A stretch of DNA of 64,000 nt from Streptomyces profundus (GCF_020740535.1 NZ_CP082362.1:4834501-4898500), one strand, 5' to 3'. Counted from the stretch's first letter, positions 28,466 through 39,518 are shown. Notes: generated by a model from the letters alone, not told the origin. A program made the numbers and translations.

Positions 28466-28587
28466 CTGCTACCGGCCACCCCCACCAGGCCGTCGCCCAC
28501 GCCCGGTGCTGGAACGCGACCTTTGACCGAGCAGTGCTCGGGACAGAGCGGGGCAAGAGGAACCCTGCCTTGATCAAAGCGGAGTGA
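28366..28587 (+). pseudogene. Orphan coding remnant, unidentified
   Basis: An open plus-strand frame without a start codon reads FSPEAKKFFPALKEELN and then EHGGVCEHLASPP, RCWNATFDRAVLGTERGK, ending in TGA at 28585-28587. Composition looks coding, but the frame opens abruptly at a stop at 28363 and overlaps the decayed 5' end of the minus-strand fragment. I cannot name the family; it may be the 3' end of a gene broken by the rearrangement that truncated its neighbour. Confidence 0.3.
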
Positions 28588-28588
28588 T

Positions 28589-29253
28589 GGGGAGGCACGC
28601 GAGGTCGGTCACTAATCGGTCCTGTGGTTAGGCGGGGGACCGTGAAGGTCTCCCAACTGGTCGGCGTACAGCTGCGTGGCAGCCACGGCCTTCTTGTCCA
28701 GGCAGGTGAGCTGCATCGCGTGTTTGACTGCGCCGCGGACCAGGAGTTGGTCGTCCAGGTCCTGTTCCAGCTTGCGGATCCGCAGCGTCACCGTGCCCGG
28801 ATCGAGGTCCGCGTCGCGGGGGAACGCCGTCAGGGTGGCCTTGCGCAGCGCCGTATTGACCGCATCATCCCTGGGAGCGGTTGCAACCGCTCCTGCCCAA
28901 CGCCTGTCGCACAACTTCCGCTGGGCACCTTGAGTGAGGGGTGCAAGGCCGCCCACGGCTCAGCAGCGTCTGCGAGCAGTCGTTCCGTGTCGTTCTTTCG
29001 TTGCGGCAGACCAGCGTTGACCAGCGGAGTGTTATGGGGTGGATACCCAGTGGCACAGTTGATCGACTCGCTGGTAATACTGGGTGATACCTCTCCGGTG
29101 CATGCACGTCACTTTGTGTGGTGGCCTCTTTGGGGTGCCCGCACACACGGTTGGGGTGCGGGAGTTGGGCTACTGACTGTCATCGACGAGTCACGAGGGG
29201 GGCCAAGTGGTGGGTGTCGTGTTGTTCGAGTGCTGCGGGCAGGGGGGTATCGG
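28589..29253. other. Gene-poor region upstream of the WXG100-like operon
   Basis: Apart from the HTH-like fragment on the minus strand (28612-28956) I see no gene in this 665-bp stretch. It is lower in GC than the core region (runs such as 29080-29130) and presumably holds the promoter of the operon beginning at 29254. Confidence 0.5.
28612..28956 (-). pseudogene. Fragment of a LysR-like helix-turn-helix protein
   Basis: The 114-residue frame contains DPGTVTLRIRKLEQDLDDQLLVRG followed by AMQLTCLDKKAVAATQLYADQL. This resembles the recognition helix and wing of LysR-type DNA-binding domains (TVTxRIRxLExxLgxxLLxR). The first 30 residues are not conserved-looking, there is no effector-binding domain, and the gene stops after about 60 recognisable residues. 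It may be a small stand-alone HTH protein or the remnant of one. Confidence 0.35.
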
Positions 29254-30453
29254 ATGAACCTTTTCCCGTCGGTGCCGGTGGAACCAGATGCCGAGCAGGC
29301 TGGCCAGTACCCGGCGTTGGGCTTCGTGCCCTGTCCGGGGCGACAGGGGGCCATTGACCATGTGGCCGAGCAGGTTAGAGGTACTACCACCGCGCTGGGC
29401 GATATCGTCGCGTTGCTGCGTGGGACCGGGCAGGGGCAGTGGCGTGGCCGGTCGGCTGAGGCGTTCCGGGAGCGGTTCGATGACGATTTCAAGCCCAAGG
29501 TCGAGCAGGTCCATGAGTCGTTCCTGACGGCTGCCCAGGCGTTGGAGGAGTGGGCTGAGTTCGTTCCGGGGCAGCAGCGGGTGGCTCGCTCCCTGGAGGG
29601 GCAGGCCCAGCGCATCCAGACCTCCCTGGACGCGCTGCCGCCCGCGCCAAGTTGGAACGAGCTTCTCGGCCGCGAGGATGACGAAGCGGACGAGGAAGAG
29701 GCCGAACGGGCCGCGCAGGAGCGGATGCAACTGCTCCAGGAGCGTCAACAGTTGCAGGACCAACTGGCCGAGGTACGCGAGCAGGCAGAGCGGTTGCGCG
29801 AGGGTTTCATCGAGCATGGGGACGATATCGCCGATCGCATCGCCCGGGCCATGGCGATGGCCCCGAACGAGCCGGGCTTCTTCTCCCGGCTGGGCAGCGC
29901 CCTGATCGATGCGGCCACTGAGATAATTGAGGCGGTCGGCGAGATTGCCAGCGCCGTCGGAGAGTGGATCATCGAGCACGCGGAGATGATTGCCACCATC
30001 GGCGATGTGCTGTCATTCCTCAGCACTGTGGCCGCCTGGGGTGCGCTGGTGCTGACCTTCACCGGGCCGATCGGCTGGCTGGGTGCCGCCGGACTGTCCG
30101 CCGTTGCCACGGGATTGGCGGTAGGGGCGCTGACCTTCCACGGGGTAGCCGCACTGGGCGGGGCGGATGTCCCGCTGCGGTCGTTCGGGCAGGACATCCT
30201 GGGCTCGATTCCGGTGATCGGCGCCTTCGGACGCACTGCCTATGCCCTGGCCAGGACCCCTACCGCGAAACTGCTGGGCCATCTCGGCACCCTGGACAGC
30301 ACGCTCGGGCTGATCGAGGACCCCTCGGTCGTCGAGAATTTCGTGCCGCCCCAACCCATCGAATGGGGAGAACATTTCCGTGGTGGAGCGCTGCTCGGTG
30401 GCTTCGATACCGCCTGGCGTCGTCGGATCCCGGAAGAAGCAGCCGTGCGTTGA
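29254..30453 (+). CDS. WXG100-like N-terminal domain protein with C-terminal hydrophobic region, putative type VII secretion substrate
   Basis: 399 residues from ATG 29254 with a GGGGGG run about seven bases upstream. Residues 30-125 are helical with a WRG turn at 63-65 (GQWRGRSAEAFRERF), the hallmark of WXG100/LXG-type type VII secretion substrates. A coiled coil follows (QERMQLLQERQQLQDQLAEVREQAERL), then a hydrophobic part with several membrane-type helices (TVAAWGALVLTFTGPIGWLGAAGLSAVATGLAVGALTF). No toxin motif is visible at the C-terminus. It heads a co-oriented group that ends with a second WXG-like gene at 32164. Confidence 0.75.
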   Translation: MNLFPSVPVEPDAEQAGQYPALGFVPCPGRQGAIDHVAEQVRGTTTALGDIVALLRGTGQGQWRGRSAEAFRERFDDDFKPKVEQVHESFLTAAQALEEWAEFVPGQQRVARSLEGQAQRIQTSLDALPPAPSWNELLGREDDEADEEEAERAAQERMQLLQERQQLQDQLAEVREQAERLREGFIEHGDDIADRIARAMAMAPNEPGFFSRLGSALIDAATEIIEAVGEIASAVGEWIIEHAEMIATIGDVLSFLSTVAAWGALVLTFTGPIGWLGAAGLSAVATGLAVGALTFHGVAALGGADVPLRSFGQDILGSIPVIGAFGRTAYALARTPTAKLLGHLGTLDSTLGLIEDPSVVENFVPPQPIEWGEHFRGGALLGGFDTAWRRRIPEEAAVR

Positions 30454-30888
30454 CTGGGTCCGATTCATGCCTGTCGACGCCCCCGGCCCTGGTTCGGCGG
30501 CGCCTGGGACATGGAGGTGAAGGTGTGGTTGCCGATGCCTGAAACAGCGCGGGGGGTACGTAGCAGTCGCACGGTGGGCCAGGAAGCGGTGAGGTTCCCC
30601 GAACCGGCGCGGGCGTTGTTGACGATGCCGCTGCTCACATTCGAGGCGGGTTGTCCACCGACGGTGGGGGGTGGGCCGAACCCTATCTCGGGTTGGGCTT
30701 GCTCCATGTGGTGGACGGCCTGGGGGAATGGGGGCGTCTGGTGGCGCTGGGGACCGCTGGCAGGGTGAGTTGGCCAGGTGGAGAGTGCGTTGCCGATTCG
30801 AGGCTGTGAAGGCAACTGAGGTGGCCGATGCGTGGACGGTTCGGTCCGTGCGTCAGCGATGACCGCAAAGGGAATGGAGAATGGGTCG
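30454..30888. other. Intergenic region within the WXG100-like group
   Basis: 435 bp between the large WXG-like gene and the next plus-strand gene. Short frames exist on both strands (30511-30768 plus, 30468-30815 minus) but neither has a family match that I recognise or a convincing ribosome-binding site, and they overlap each other. Confidence 0.45.
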
Positions 30889-31470
30889 GTGGCCGATAAG
30901 GACTATGTTCCGTGCTTCGACGGGGCGGAGCGTGTCGAAGTAGCGCTTTACTCGCACGCTCATCTGGCAATCGCGATCGCCCACGAGATGGGCTACAACC
31001 TCACTGGTTACGGGTCGAGTTGGGGCCGAGGGCCCACCGAGCTGACGTTCACCAGAGACGACAGTGAGGTTGCCCGGCGGCGCGCGGCCTCAGCGCGGTA
31101 CCACTATGGCGTGAACGGTGCCTGGTGGGCGGCGGCGCTGCCGCCGAACGCGCATCCCGGGGCACTCTCGCCACAGGAGGCGGGCAAGGCCAGGCTGAAG
31201 CTCTTCCTGCTCACGCGCCGTTCGCTTCGCGCCACCCGGTTGCGGCTGGCGATCGCCGAGGTGCTGGTGATGGCGGTCACCGGGTACTTCCTCGTCGCCG
31301 CCTGGCCGTTGGCCCTGCTGACCGGTGGCTTCGGCGTCGCGTTGCTGGTTGCGACGCCCCTGACCCAGCGGCGGCGCGGTGCGGCCGAGGTGCGGCACCG
31401 GACCGAGATGGAACGGTTCGAGGCACAGCGTGTGTTCTGGAGCTACGAGGAGAGAGGGGAGGGCAGCTGA
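30889..31470 (+). CDS. Two-helix membrane protein of the WXG100-like group, unknown function
   Basis: 193 residues from GTG 30889, chosen because GGAGA (30876-30880) lies eight bases upstream; ATG 30859 and 30874 are in-frame alternatives without spacing-compatible sites. The N-terminal 110 residues are soluble. Two adjacent transmembrane helices follow (LAIAEVLVMAVTGYFLVAAWPLALLTGGFGVALLVA), then a basic cytoplasmic tail. The stop overlaps the start of the next gene (TGATG). Confidence 0.72.
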   Translation: MADKDYVPCFDGAERVEVALYSHAHLAIAIAHEMGYNLTGYGSSWGRGPTELTFTRDDSEVARRRAASARYHYGVNGAWWAAALPPNAHPGALSPQEAGKARLKLFLLTRRSLRATRLRLAIAEVLVMAVTGYFLVAAWPLALLTGGFGVALLVATPLTQRRRGAAEVRHRTEMERFEAQRVFWSYEERGEGS

Positions 31471-32105
31471 TGTTCGCGACTTTCGATACGCCCGAGTGGT
31501 TCGTCCAACTGCCCGTCGGAATGAGCCCGGAGGAGACTTACGCCTTCGCCGCCGAGCGGGTGCGGGCCTTCGCCGGCGGCGACGTCGAGCGCGAGCGGGC
31601 GTTTCTCACCGAAGTGCGGGGCTGTTCGCTGGCGTTGGAGCGGGCTGGGGTTGTCTACGCGGGGGCGGTGATGGGGTATCTGGAGGATGAGCTGTCGCTG
31701 GCGGTACTCACCGTTGCCGTTCAGGAGTTTGACTACGGTCCTGATGCCCGGGTCGCGGCTGAGGGCACCTTGCAGTCTCTGGTGGCGTCGCGTGGCCCGC
31801 TGTGGTCCGGCAATGTGTACCCGCTGCCCTGCGATCGGCCAGCCGCCGTGGTGACCGGGCCCCGGGTGTTCCGGCTGCGCGACATGGAGCCGTCCGATGT
31901 GCCCTTTGCGGAACTTCAGGCGCACGTCCCGGTTCCGGAGGGCACGAGCGCCGAGCGGCGGATGCTCACAGTCACCTTCAGCACGCCCGTGGCCAAGCAC
32001 TGGGAACGGTATATGCCATTGCTGGTACAGCTGTTGCGCAGCCTCACTTTCTCCGAGACGGAGAACTCCGCGGCAGCCCAGGCATCGTTGACAGCCTTCG
32101 GCTGA
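31470..32105 (+). CDS. Hypothetical protein of the WXG100-like group
   Basis: 211 residues from ATG 31470, coupled by one-base overlap to the preceding gene. The protein is soluble, mixed alpha/beta, with no signal peptide or transmembrane helix. The fragments YLEDELSLAVLTVAVQEF and TVTFSTPVAKHWERYMPLLVQLLRSLTF suggest an EspG-like or lipoprotein-type alpha/beta fold, but I do not recognise the family. Its position between a membrane protein and a WXG-like gene suggests a chaperone or accessory role. Confidence 0.72.
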   Translation: MFATFDTPEWFVQLPVGMSPEETYAFAAERVRAFAGGDVERERAFLTEVRGCSLALERAGVVYAGAVMGYLEDELSLAVLTVAVQEFDYGPDARVAAEGTLQSLVASRGPLWSGNVYPLPCDRPAAVVTGPRVFRLRDMEPSDVPFAELQAHVPVPEGTSAERRMLTVTFSTPVAKHWERYMPLLVQLLRSLTFSETENSAAAQASLTAFG

Positions 32106-32163
32106 CTCGGTCCCTCCCCACCCGGGCACTGGACCACCTACCGAATCCCGAGAGGCAGTACCC

Positions 32164-32457
32164 ATGAGCGGCAGCGATCTATATCTGGACTACGAGATGT
32201 TGAGCACCAACCGCGACAACATCCGCAGTATCGCTCAGCTGTTGGAACAGCCCTGCCGGGCGATGGCTGACGTCAACGGTTCTGACATGGGCGTGGATCG
32301 GCTGGAGCAGCGGATGGATGATTTCGGCGACGAATGGGAGTACGGCATCGGAAAGTTGGCCGAGTTCTCCGACGCGGCGGCCACATGCCTCGATGAGGTG
32401 CTGATCGCGTTCCGCGACATCGACGAGGCGCTGGCCAGCACCTTCGATGAGAGCTGA
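32164..32457 (+). CDS. WXG100-like small helical protein
   Basis: 97 residues from ATG 32164. Two amphipathic helices flank the turn FGDEWEYG, with W followed by E-Y-G in place of the canonical WxG and a preceding aromatic/Gly pair. Length and predicted helical hairpin fit the WXG100 family of type VII-secreted dimeric proteins. The C-terminus FRDIDEALASTFDES resembles the YxxxD/E-type export signal region in position, though the tyrosine is absent. It closes the four-gene group. Confidence 0.7.
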   Translation: MSGSDLYLDYEMLSTNRDNIRSIAQLLEQPCRAMADVNGSDMGVDRLEQRMDDFGDEWEYGIGKLAEFSDAAATCLDEVLIAFRDIDEALASTFDES

Positions 32458-32751
32458 GCCCGCCCGCCTCGGCACCCACGTGATGCCGCCCCAAGGGAAC
32501 CGGTGCGGCGCCCCGCCCGCGAAGATCCAAACGACGTGCCCCAGACCCAAGCTGGTGGAGGTTATTCAGGTGGCTGGATGGTTTGGTCTTGCTACGTTCG
32601 GCCCGGTCCGGGGCTCGGTGTCGTTCGGCGACATCGCGTGCACCGGGGAGCCGGTTCCCGCGCCGCCGCGGTACTGGTGCTCGCCCCCGTGGGAGCCGGG
32701 GGTTCTGGTCGGACGGGGGAGGTCGTCGCCGTCTGATCGCGCGTCACGTGA

Positions 32752-33597
32752 TCAGTGGCAGTGGCAGTGACCGGGCTCGGTCGACGGGCCGGTGTCGCTG
32801 GTGCCCAGGTCATCGGAGTGGTCGGCGTCGACGCGCGGCCACTGTGCGGTGGGACGGCCGCCCGGCCACTCCCGCAGTGGCGGCCAGTCGGGAGCCCCGC
32901 CCAGGGTCCGCGTGGCCTGCCCGAGGCGTGGCCAGCCTGCCGGTGAGTCCTCCCAGTCCTCCTGACGCCCGAACACCGTGAGATCCATGAGCGCGTAGCT
33001 GTAGTCCACCGCCTCGGCCCCGCGACGCTTGGTCCAGTACGTCTCGAAGACACGGTCCCCGTCGCGCAGGTAGCACACCAGGTGGAACAGACCGAGCTCC
33101 CGGCCGACGAGAAGCGACGGGAGTGAGGGCTGGGCGGAGTACCACGGCATCGCCCAGCCCATGAAGGCGCGGTAGCGCAGGCTCTCCTCGTACGACGTCT
33201 GCGCGTCCCCGAAGCCGTAGGCCGTGTTCCGCCCCTGACAGAACACGGCGAAGGTGATGTCGCGGGAGTGTAGATAGGCCAGCTCGCCCACGTGGCTCAT
33301 CACCCAGGTGCAGCCCTCGCACTGCTCGGCGGCTGGCCGGCCTGGCCACCACATGAAGTAGTAGGCGATCATCTGACGTCGCCCCTCGAACGCGTCCAGG
33401 AGCGTCACGGGGCCGTCCGGCCCCAGCAACGGGCTGTCCGCGGCCACCTCGACCATCGGGAGCCTGCGGCGCGCCGCGGCGATCGCGTCGCCTTCGTGGG
33501 TGTGGGCCTTCTCCCTCGCCCGCAGTCCCTCCAACCGCTGCTCGAAGGCCGCGCGGTCGACGATCGGCGGTTGCGTCTTGCTCGAGTTCTCGGACAT
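32752..33597 (-). CDS. DUF899 family thioredoxin-like protein
   Basis: 281 residues from ATG 33597, with AGGAG six bases upstream. The DUF899 features are clear: REKAHTHEGDAIAAARRRLPMVEV near the N-terminus, LLDAFEGRRQMIAYYFMW, and the redox-type EQCEGCTW motif in a thioredoxin-like fold. The C-terminus ends GHCHCH, a short metal-binding-like tail that is not part of the family core. Proteins of this family are poorly characterised. It is transcribed alone. Confidence 0.87.
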   Translation of the reverse strand: MSENSSKTQPPIVDRAAFEQRLEGLRAREKAHTHEGDAIAAARRRLPMVEVAADSPLLGPDGPVTLLDAFEGRRQMIAYYFMWWPGRPAAEQCEGCTWVMSHVGELAYLHSRDITFAVFCQGRNTAYGFGDAQTSYEESLRYRAFMGWAMPWYSAQPSLPSLLVGRELGLFHLVCYLRDGDRVFETYWTKRRGAEAVDYSYALMDLTVFGRQEDWEDSPAGWPRLGQATRTLGGAPDWPPLREWPGGRPTAQWPRVDADHSDDLGTSDTGPSTEPGHCHCH

Positions 33598-34114
33598 CGG
33601 CGGCTCCTGGGATCGCTTCGTTGCGACGGGGGGTTGCGACTGCCGGCCACTCATCGGCAACGTAGTCGCCGGTCGCGATCGCCGTCACGCGCGATCCGAC
33701 CTGTCGCTATCGTCTCCGAATATGCCAGCGAATTCCGGATGGGCTGGCTGACCAGCGCTTTCTGGCCCCGCTGTTGGGGTGGCGCGAGGTTCGAGAAGCC
33801 GAAACTCGTCGTGGGTGTGGTTGGCAGGTCCGCATTTTCCCTGGTCCGTCGGTCCGGGGCGGTCCGATCGTCGTCGAGTGTGGGCCTCGGTCGCTTCCGC
33901 GTCCTGGCGACGCGTGGCGCCAGCCCGGCCTCCGCCCGGCGGCGACGGGGCGGGGTTGACGCCTCCCGCGCGCCCCATGGTGGTGTCTGCCCGTGTGCCG
34001 CGCTCCTGTCCTGTCACATGTCGGGGTGCCGCGGTGTCTTACTGCTGAGACGAACACACCATCCAGCGAGCGGGGGGCTCGGTGGATGTTCCTACGGCTT
34101 CTCGGGAGTACTCC
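33598..34114. other. Intergenic region without a recognisable gene
   Basis: 517 bp between the DUF899 gene and the secreted peptide, transcribed away from each other, so both promoters should lie here. Frames on both strands are random-looking in composition and no repeat or RNA structure stands out. Confidence 0.45.
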
Positions 34115-34255
34115 ATGACACGCACGAAGAAGTTCATCGCGGCGCTCTGCCTCGCCCTCGGCCTCGTGGGCGCCGTCGCCGCTCCTGCCCTGGCCGACAA
34201 GCAGAGGCCCGTCCCCGGCGCCGACGTCGTCACGTTCGGCAACACCAAGCCGTGA
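34115..34255 (+). CDS. Short secreted peptide (46 residues)
   Basis: ATG 34115 follows GGGAG with six bases between. The product begins with a basic n-region (MTRTKKF), a hydrophobic core (IAALCLALGLVGAVAAP) and an ALA-D cleavage site, leaving a mature peptide of about 19 residues that starts DKQRPVPGADVVTF and ends NTKP. Such short exported peptides are easily missed. No family is recognisable, and there is no nearby transporter or modifying enzyme. Function unknown. Confidence 0.6.
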   Translation: MTRTKKFIAALCLALGLVGAVAAPALADKQRPVPGADVVTFGNTKP

Positions 34256-34517
34256 TCCAAGGGCCGCGATCGTTCCGGCCGGCCAAGCCAGGGGGCCGGC
34301 AGGCGCCGTCTCCTCGGCTCGGCCGGTACCGGCTCGGTGGCGATGTCGCGGTTCAGCCCGAGGACGGCGGCGCGATCTCCGCCGGGGACTACGCCCTCGG
34401 GCTCGTCGACCTGATCGAGAAGCGTGACCGCCACAGGGCACGGGGCGACCTCGGCCACCGAGCCGTTCCTGGGGAGGCGGCGAGGCGGTGGTCACCCGTG
34501 GTGCGAGGTCGATGCGC

Positions 34518-35513
34518 CTACGCGCGCGGGCGCATCCTGGAGTGCGGCAACGGCGGGGCCGGCAGGGGCGGTAGTTGACCGGGTGGGAACTCGCCGAACA
34601 GGGCGGGTTTGTCGGCGTCGATCGGATCGGCGGGTTCGAAGCCGAGCTCGGCCTGGTAGCGGCGCCGGTACTCGACGATCTCGTCGTGACCGCGTCCGAC
34701 GAAGTTCCACCACATCACGATCTGTTCCCCCAGCGGGACGCCGCCCAGCAGGATGACGCGGGCCTCCGCGTCGCCCGCGGTGATGACCAGCGTCTCGGAA
34801 CCGGGCGGGACGTAGGCGAGGGACCGATGGTCGACGACGGCCGAGTTCACCGTCACCTCGCCTCGTTCGGCGAGCACGGCGTGCTCGAAGTCGGTGCGCG
34901 TGGTCAGCCGAGCCGACGAGCCGGGGCGCAGTACGAGTTCGGCGCCGAGCAGGTCAGGTGTCCGCGTGTCGACCGGGGAGACCGAGCCGAGGAGCTCGCC
35001 GATGAACACGCGCGCCGTGACGCCGGGAAGCGTCACCGGCTCCGGGACGTAGTGCGTGAACGCGTTCTCGCTGAAACGTGTCTCGTCCGGCAGCGCGTAC
35101 CAGAGCTGCACGCCGTGCGGGGCGCTCGACCCGGGGGCGCTGATCTCCTGGTGGGTGATGCCACGGCCCGCGATCATCAGGTTGAGCTCGCCGGGCACCA
35201 CCGAGGCCGCGTTGCCGCCGGAGTCGAGGTGCTCGACGTGCCCGGCGAACAGCCAGGACACCGTCGCGAGACCGGTGTGCGGATGGCGCGGCACCTCCAT
35301 CCCGTCGCTCTCCGCGACGTCGTCCGGGCCGAAGTGGTCCAGGAAGCACCACGAGCCCACCAGCGATCTCCGCCGCTGCGGGAGGGTCCGCCGCACCGTC
35401 ATCGCCCGCACGCCGCCGAGCGGCACCAGGCGCGGCGTGAGGACCTCCACCGCCGTGCACGGCTGCCCCTGCTCCAGGACCTCCGGATGAGGGCGCGTCT
35501 CCAGGTTGGTCAT
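34518..35513 (-). CDS. Pirin family protein
   Basis: 331 residues from ATG 35513. The N-terminal cupin has the pirin signature HPHTGLATVSWLFAGHVEHLDS with the metal-binding histidines and GITHQEI, and a second C-terminal cupin follows (GHDEIVEYRRRYQAELGF at the end). Pirins bind iron and some act as quercetinases or redox sensors. The gene is the last of a seven-gene minus-strand operon and its start overlaps the stop of the CMD-family gene by four bases. Confidence 0.92.
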   Translation of the reverse strand: MTNLETRPHPEVLEQGQPCTAVEVLTPRLVPLGGVRAMTVRRTLPQRRRSLVGSWCFLDHFGPDDVAESDGMEVPRHPHTGLATVSWLFAGHVEHLDSGGNAASVVPGELNLMIAGRGITHQEISAPGSSAPHGVQLWYALPDETRFSENAFTHYVPEPVTLPGVTARVFIGELLGSVSPVDTRTPDLLGAELVLRPGSSARLTTRTDFEHAVLAERGEVTVNSAVVDHRSLAYVPPGSETLVITAGDAEARVILLGGVPLGEQIVMWWNFVGRGHDEIVEYRRRYQAELGFEPADPIDADKPALFGEFPPGQLPPLPAPPLPHSRMRPRA

Positions 35514-35983
35514 CGAACGATCTTCCCTTCCGCGTCGCGGGGACGCACCGGATGTCCGCTGAGTATCGAGATGCGGTTGAAGGCGTTGATGGTGACCGCC
35601 ACCCACTCGGCCGCGACGAACGCCTCCTCGCCGAGAACCGAGCGCGCGCCGAAGAGATCGGCGTCCGACTCCTCGGTGGTGGGGAGCGACGTGGCGGCTT
35701 CGGCCACCGCGAGCACCGCCCGCTGCCGATCGTCGAACAGCGGGCTCTCCCGCCAGGCCGGCAGCAGGTCCAGCTTCTGCTGCGCTATCCCGGCCTTCCT
35801 CGCCTCGCGCGCGTGCAGATCCATGCAGAAGGCGCACGCGTTGAGCTGCGACGCGCGCAGCTTGATGAACTCGACCTCCTGCGAGGAGAGTCCGCGCCCC
35901 AGCGCCGCCTCGCGGATCGCCGACGAGAACGCTCCCGCGGCCTGCCACGCCTCGGGCATGACCTTGTCCAAAAACGGACGCAT
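35510..35983 (-). CDS. Carboxymuconolactone decarboxylase/AhpD-like protein
   Basis: 157 residues from ATG 35983. The redox motif NACAFCMDLHAREARKAG (CxxC followed by His) defines the AhpD-like branch of the CMD family, which reduces peroxiredoxins or acts as a peroxidase. It overlaps the pirin gene by four bases (ATGA), so the two are translationally coupled; the pairing suggests an oxidative-stress role. Confidence 0.9.
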   Translation of the reverse strand: MRPFLDKVMPEAWQAAGAFSSAIREAALGRGLSSQEVEFIKLRASQLNACAFCMDLHAREARKAGIAQQKLDLLPAWRESPLFDDRQRAVLAVAEAATSLPTTEESDADLFGARSVLGEEAFVAAEWVAVTINAFNRISILSGHPVRPRDAEGKIVR

Positions 35984-36064
35984 CGTTTTTCCTCTTCCGC
36001 TGCGGCGGTGCCTGTTCTGTCTTCCGCTCTCAGGTGTACCTGGTTCGCCAGGGACGGCGGGCCC

Positions 36065-38301
<2,237 letters not shown>

Positions 38302-38401
38302 GCGTTTCTCCTGTTACCGGTTGTGCTCCTTGGCGGAGCGTGCTTTCCGACGCCTGCCGGAGCCGTGGCGAACCATCACGCGACGCGCGGGAGACCGGGT
38401 C

Positions 38402-38788
38402 TCAGCCCTGGGTGGCGCGCTTGACCAGGGCGATGTCGGACGGGGTCGCCCGGCGGAACACGCCGCCGTTCGCGACGAAATCGTCGCCATGCCTCTTCAG
38501 ATGGCGGGCGAACAGCGGGCAGACGGGCACGACGGTGAGGTTTCTCGCCGCGCTGTCCTTGAGCGCCTCACGCACCAGGAGCCCGGCGAGACCACGTCCA
38601 CCGAATTCCTCGTCCACCTCGGTGTGGAAGAATATCCGCTCCTCGCCTACGTCGGGGGAATCGACGAACTGGGCTCTGCCGACGGGTGATCCTTCGCTGA
38701 GATGCACGGTGTAGGAATGCGTCGGGCCGGTGAGGTCCAGCCTGACCGTCACGGGTGCGCCGCTGTTGTCGATCAGTCCCTGACTCAT
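38402..38788 (-). CDS. GNAT family N-acetyltransferase (YjdJ/Acetyltransf_CG type)
   Basis: 128 residues from ATG 38788. The motif HTEVDEEFGGRGLAGLLVREAL is the acetyl-CoA-binding loop and CPLFARHLKRH the characteristic C-terminal strand-helix of the small YjdJ-like group. Substrates of this group are unknown. It lies 100 bp upstream of the glutaminase gene in the same operon. Confidence 0.88.
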   Translation of the reverse strand: MSQGLIDNSGAPVTVRLDLTGPTHSYTVHLSEGSPVGRAQFVDSPDVGEERIFFHTEVDEEFGGRGLAGLLVREALKDSAARNLTVVPVCPLFARHLKRHGDDFVANGGVFRRATPSDIALVKRATQG

Positions 38789-38846
38789 CGGGCTTTTCCT
38801 TTCGTAGGAGCTGTCACGAGAGGGTGTCACGGGCGAAAGAAGGTGT

Positions 38847-39518
38847 TCACGGGCGTTCGACGGGATCGGCCGGGGCGGGGAGTTCGGTGAGCGCGCGAAG
38901 CCGGTCGATGTCGACGTTGGCTCCGAACGCGGGGGTTCCGGGCTCCAACCGGGCGCCCGCCGCGAGGTCGCCGATCACGAGCGGGTCGAATCCGAGCGCG
39001 TCGACCAGCTCCGAGACGACGGCGAGATCCCCGGGCGAGTCACCGGCGATCGCGATCGCCCTGCGCCCGGGGCGGCCGGCGGGACGAGCCCCGTCCTCCA
39101 GGTCGTGGTAGCCCATGTGGTTGAGGGCTTTCACGACGCGGGCGCCCGTCAGGAACCGCTGCACGGCTTCGCTCGACGTGCTGTCGGGCGGGAGGATCAG
39201 GTCACGGGGGCCGTCGACCTCCCACCAGTGGTTCATCGCGTCGACGACCAGCTTGCCCACCAGCTTCGGCAACGGCAGGTCGCGGTGTCTGCCGAGCGGG
39301 AGGGCGAGGATCGCCACGTCGGCGGCCTCCGCGGCCCTGGCCGGCCACACGGCGGTCGCCCCGGGGGTGAGCACCTCGGTGGTCAGCGCGATCTTCGCGG
39401 GGTCGCCCGATCCGGAGATCAGGACGCGATGGCCGGCGGCGACGGCCAGGCGGGCCAGGACGGTGCCCACCTTGCCGGCGCCCAGGACCCCGATCGTGGT
39501 GACGGGGCTGGTCGTCAT
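38847..39518 (-). CDS. NADPH-dependent F420 reductase-like NAD(P)-binding protein
   Basis: 223 residues from ATG 39518. The Rossmann motif [23 protein letters not shown] opens the protein, and [19 protein letters not shown] and [26 protein letters not shown] match the F420:NADPH oxidoreductase family. It may supply reduced F420 to, or exchange hydride with, the LLM-type oxidoreductase whose gene overlaps it by four bases. Use of F420 is inference from the family. Confidence 0.88.
   Translation of the reverse strand: MTTSPVTTIGVLGAGKVGTVLARLAVAAGHRVLISGSGDPAKIALTTEVLTPGATAVWPARAAEAADVAILALPLGRHRDLPLPKLVGKLVVDAMNHWWEVDGPRDLILPPDSTSSEAVQRFLTGARVVKALNHMGYHDLEDGARPAGRPGRRAIAIAGDSPGDLAVVSELVDALGFDPLVIGDLAAGARLEPGTPAFGANVDIDRLRALTELPAPADPVERP

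Noticed and set aside
30468-30815. 116-codon minus-strand frame inside the WXG100-like group
   Set aside because: Overlaps an equally long plus-strand frame, is Pro/Ser-rich, and has no ribosome-binding site or family match; neither frame was called.
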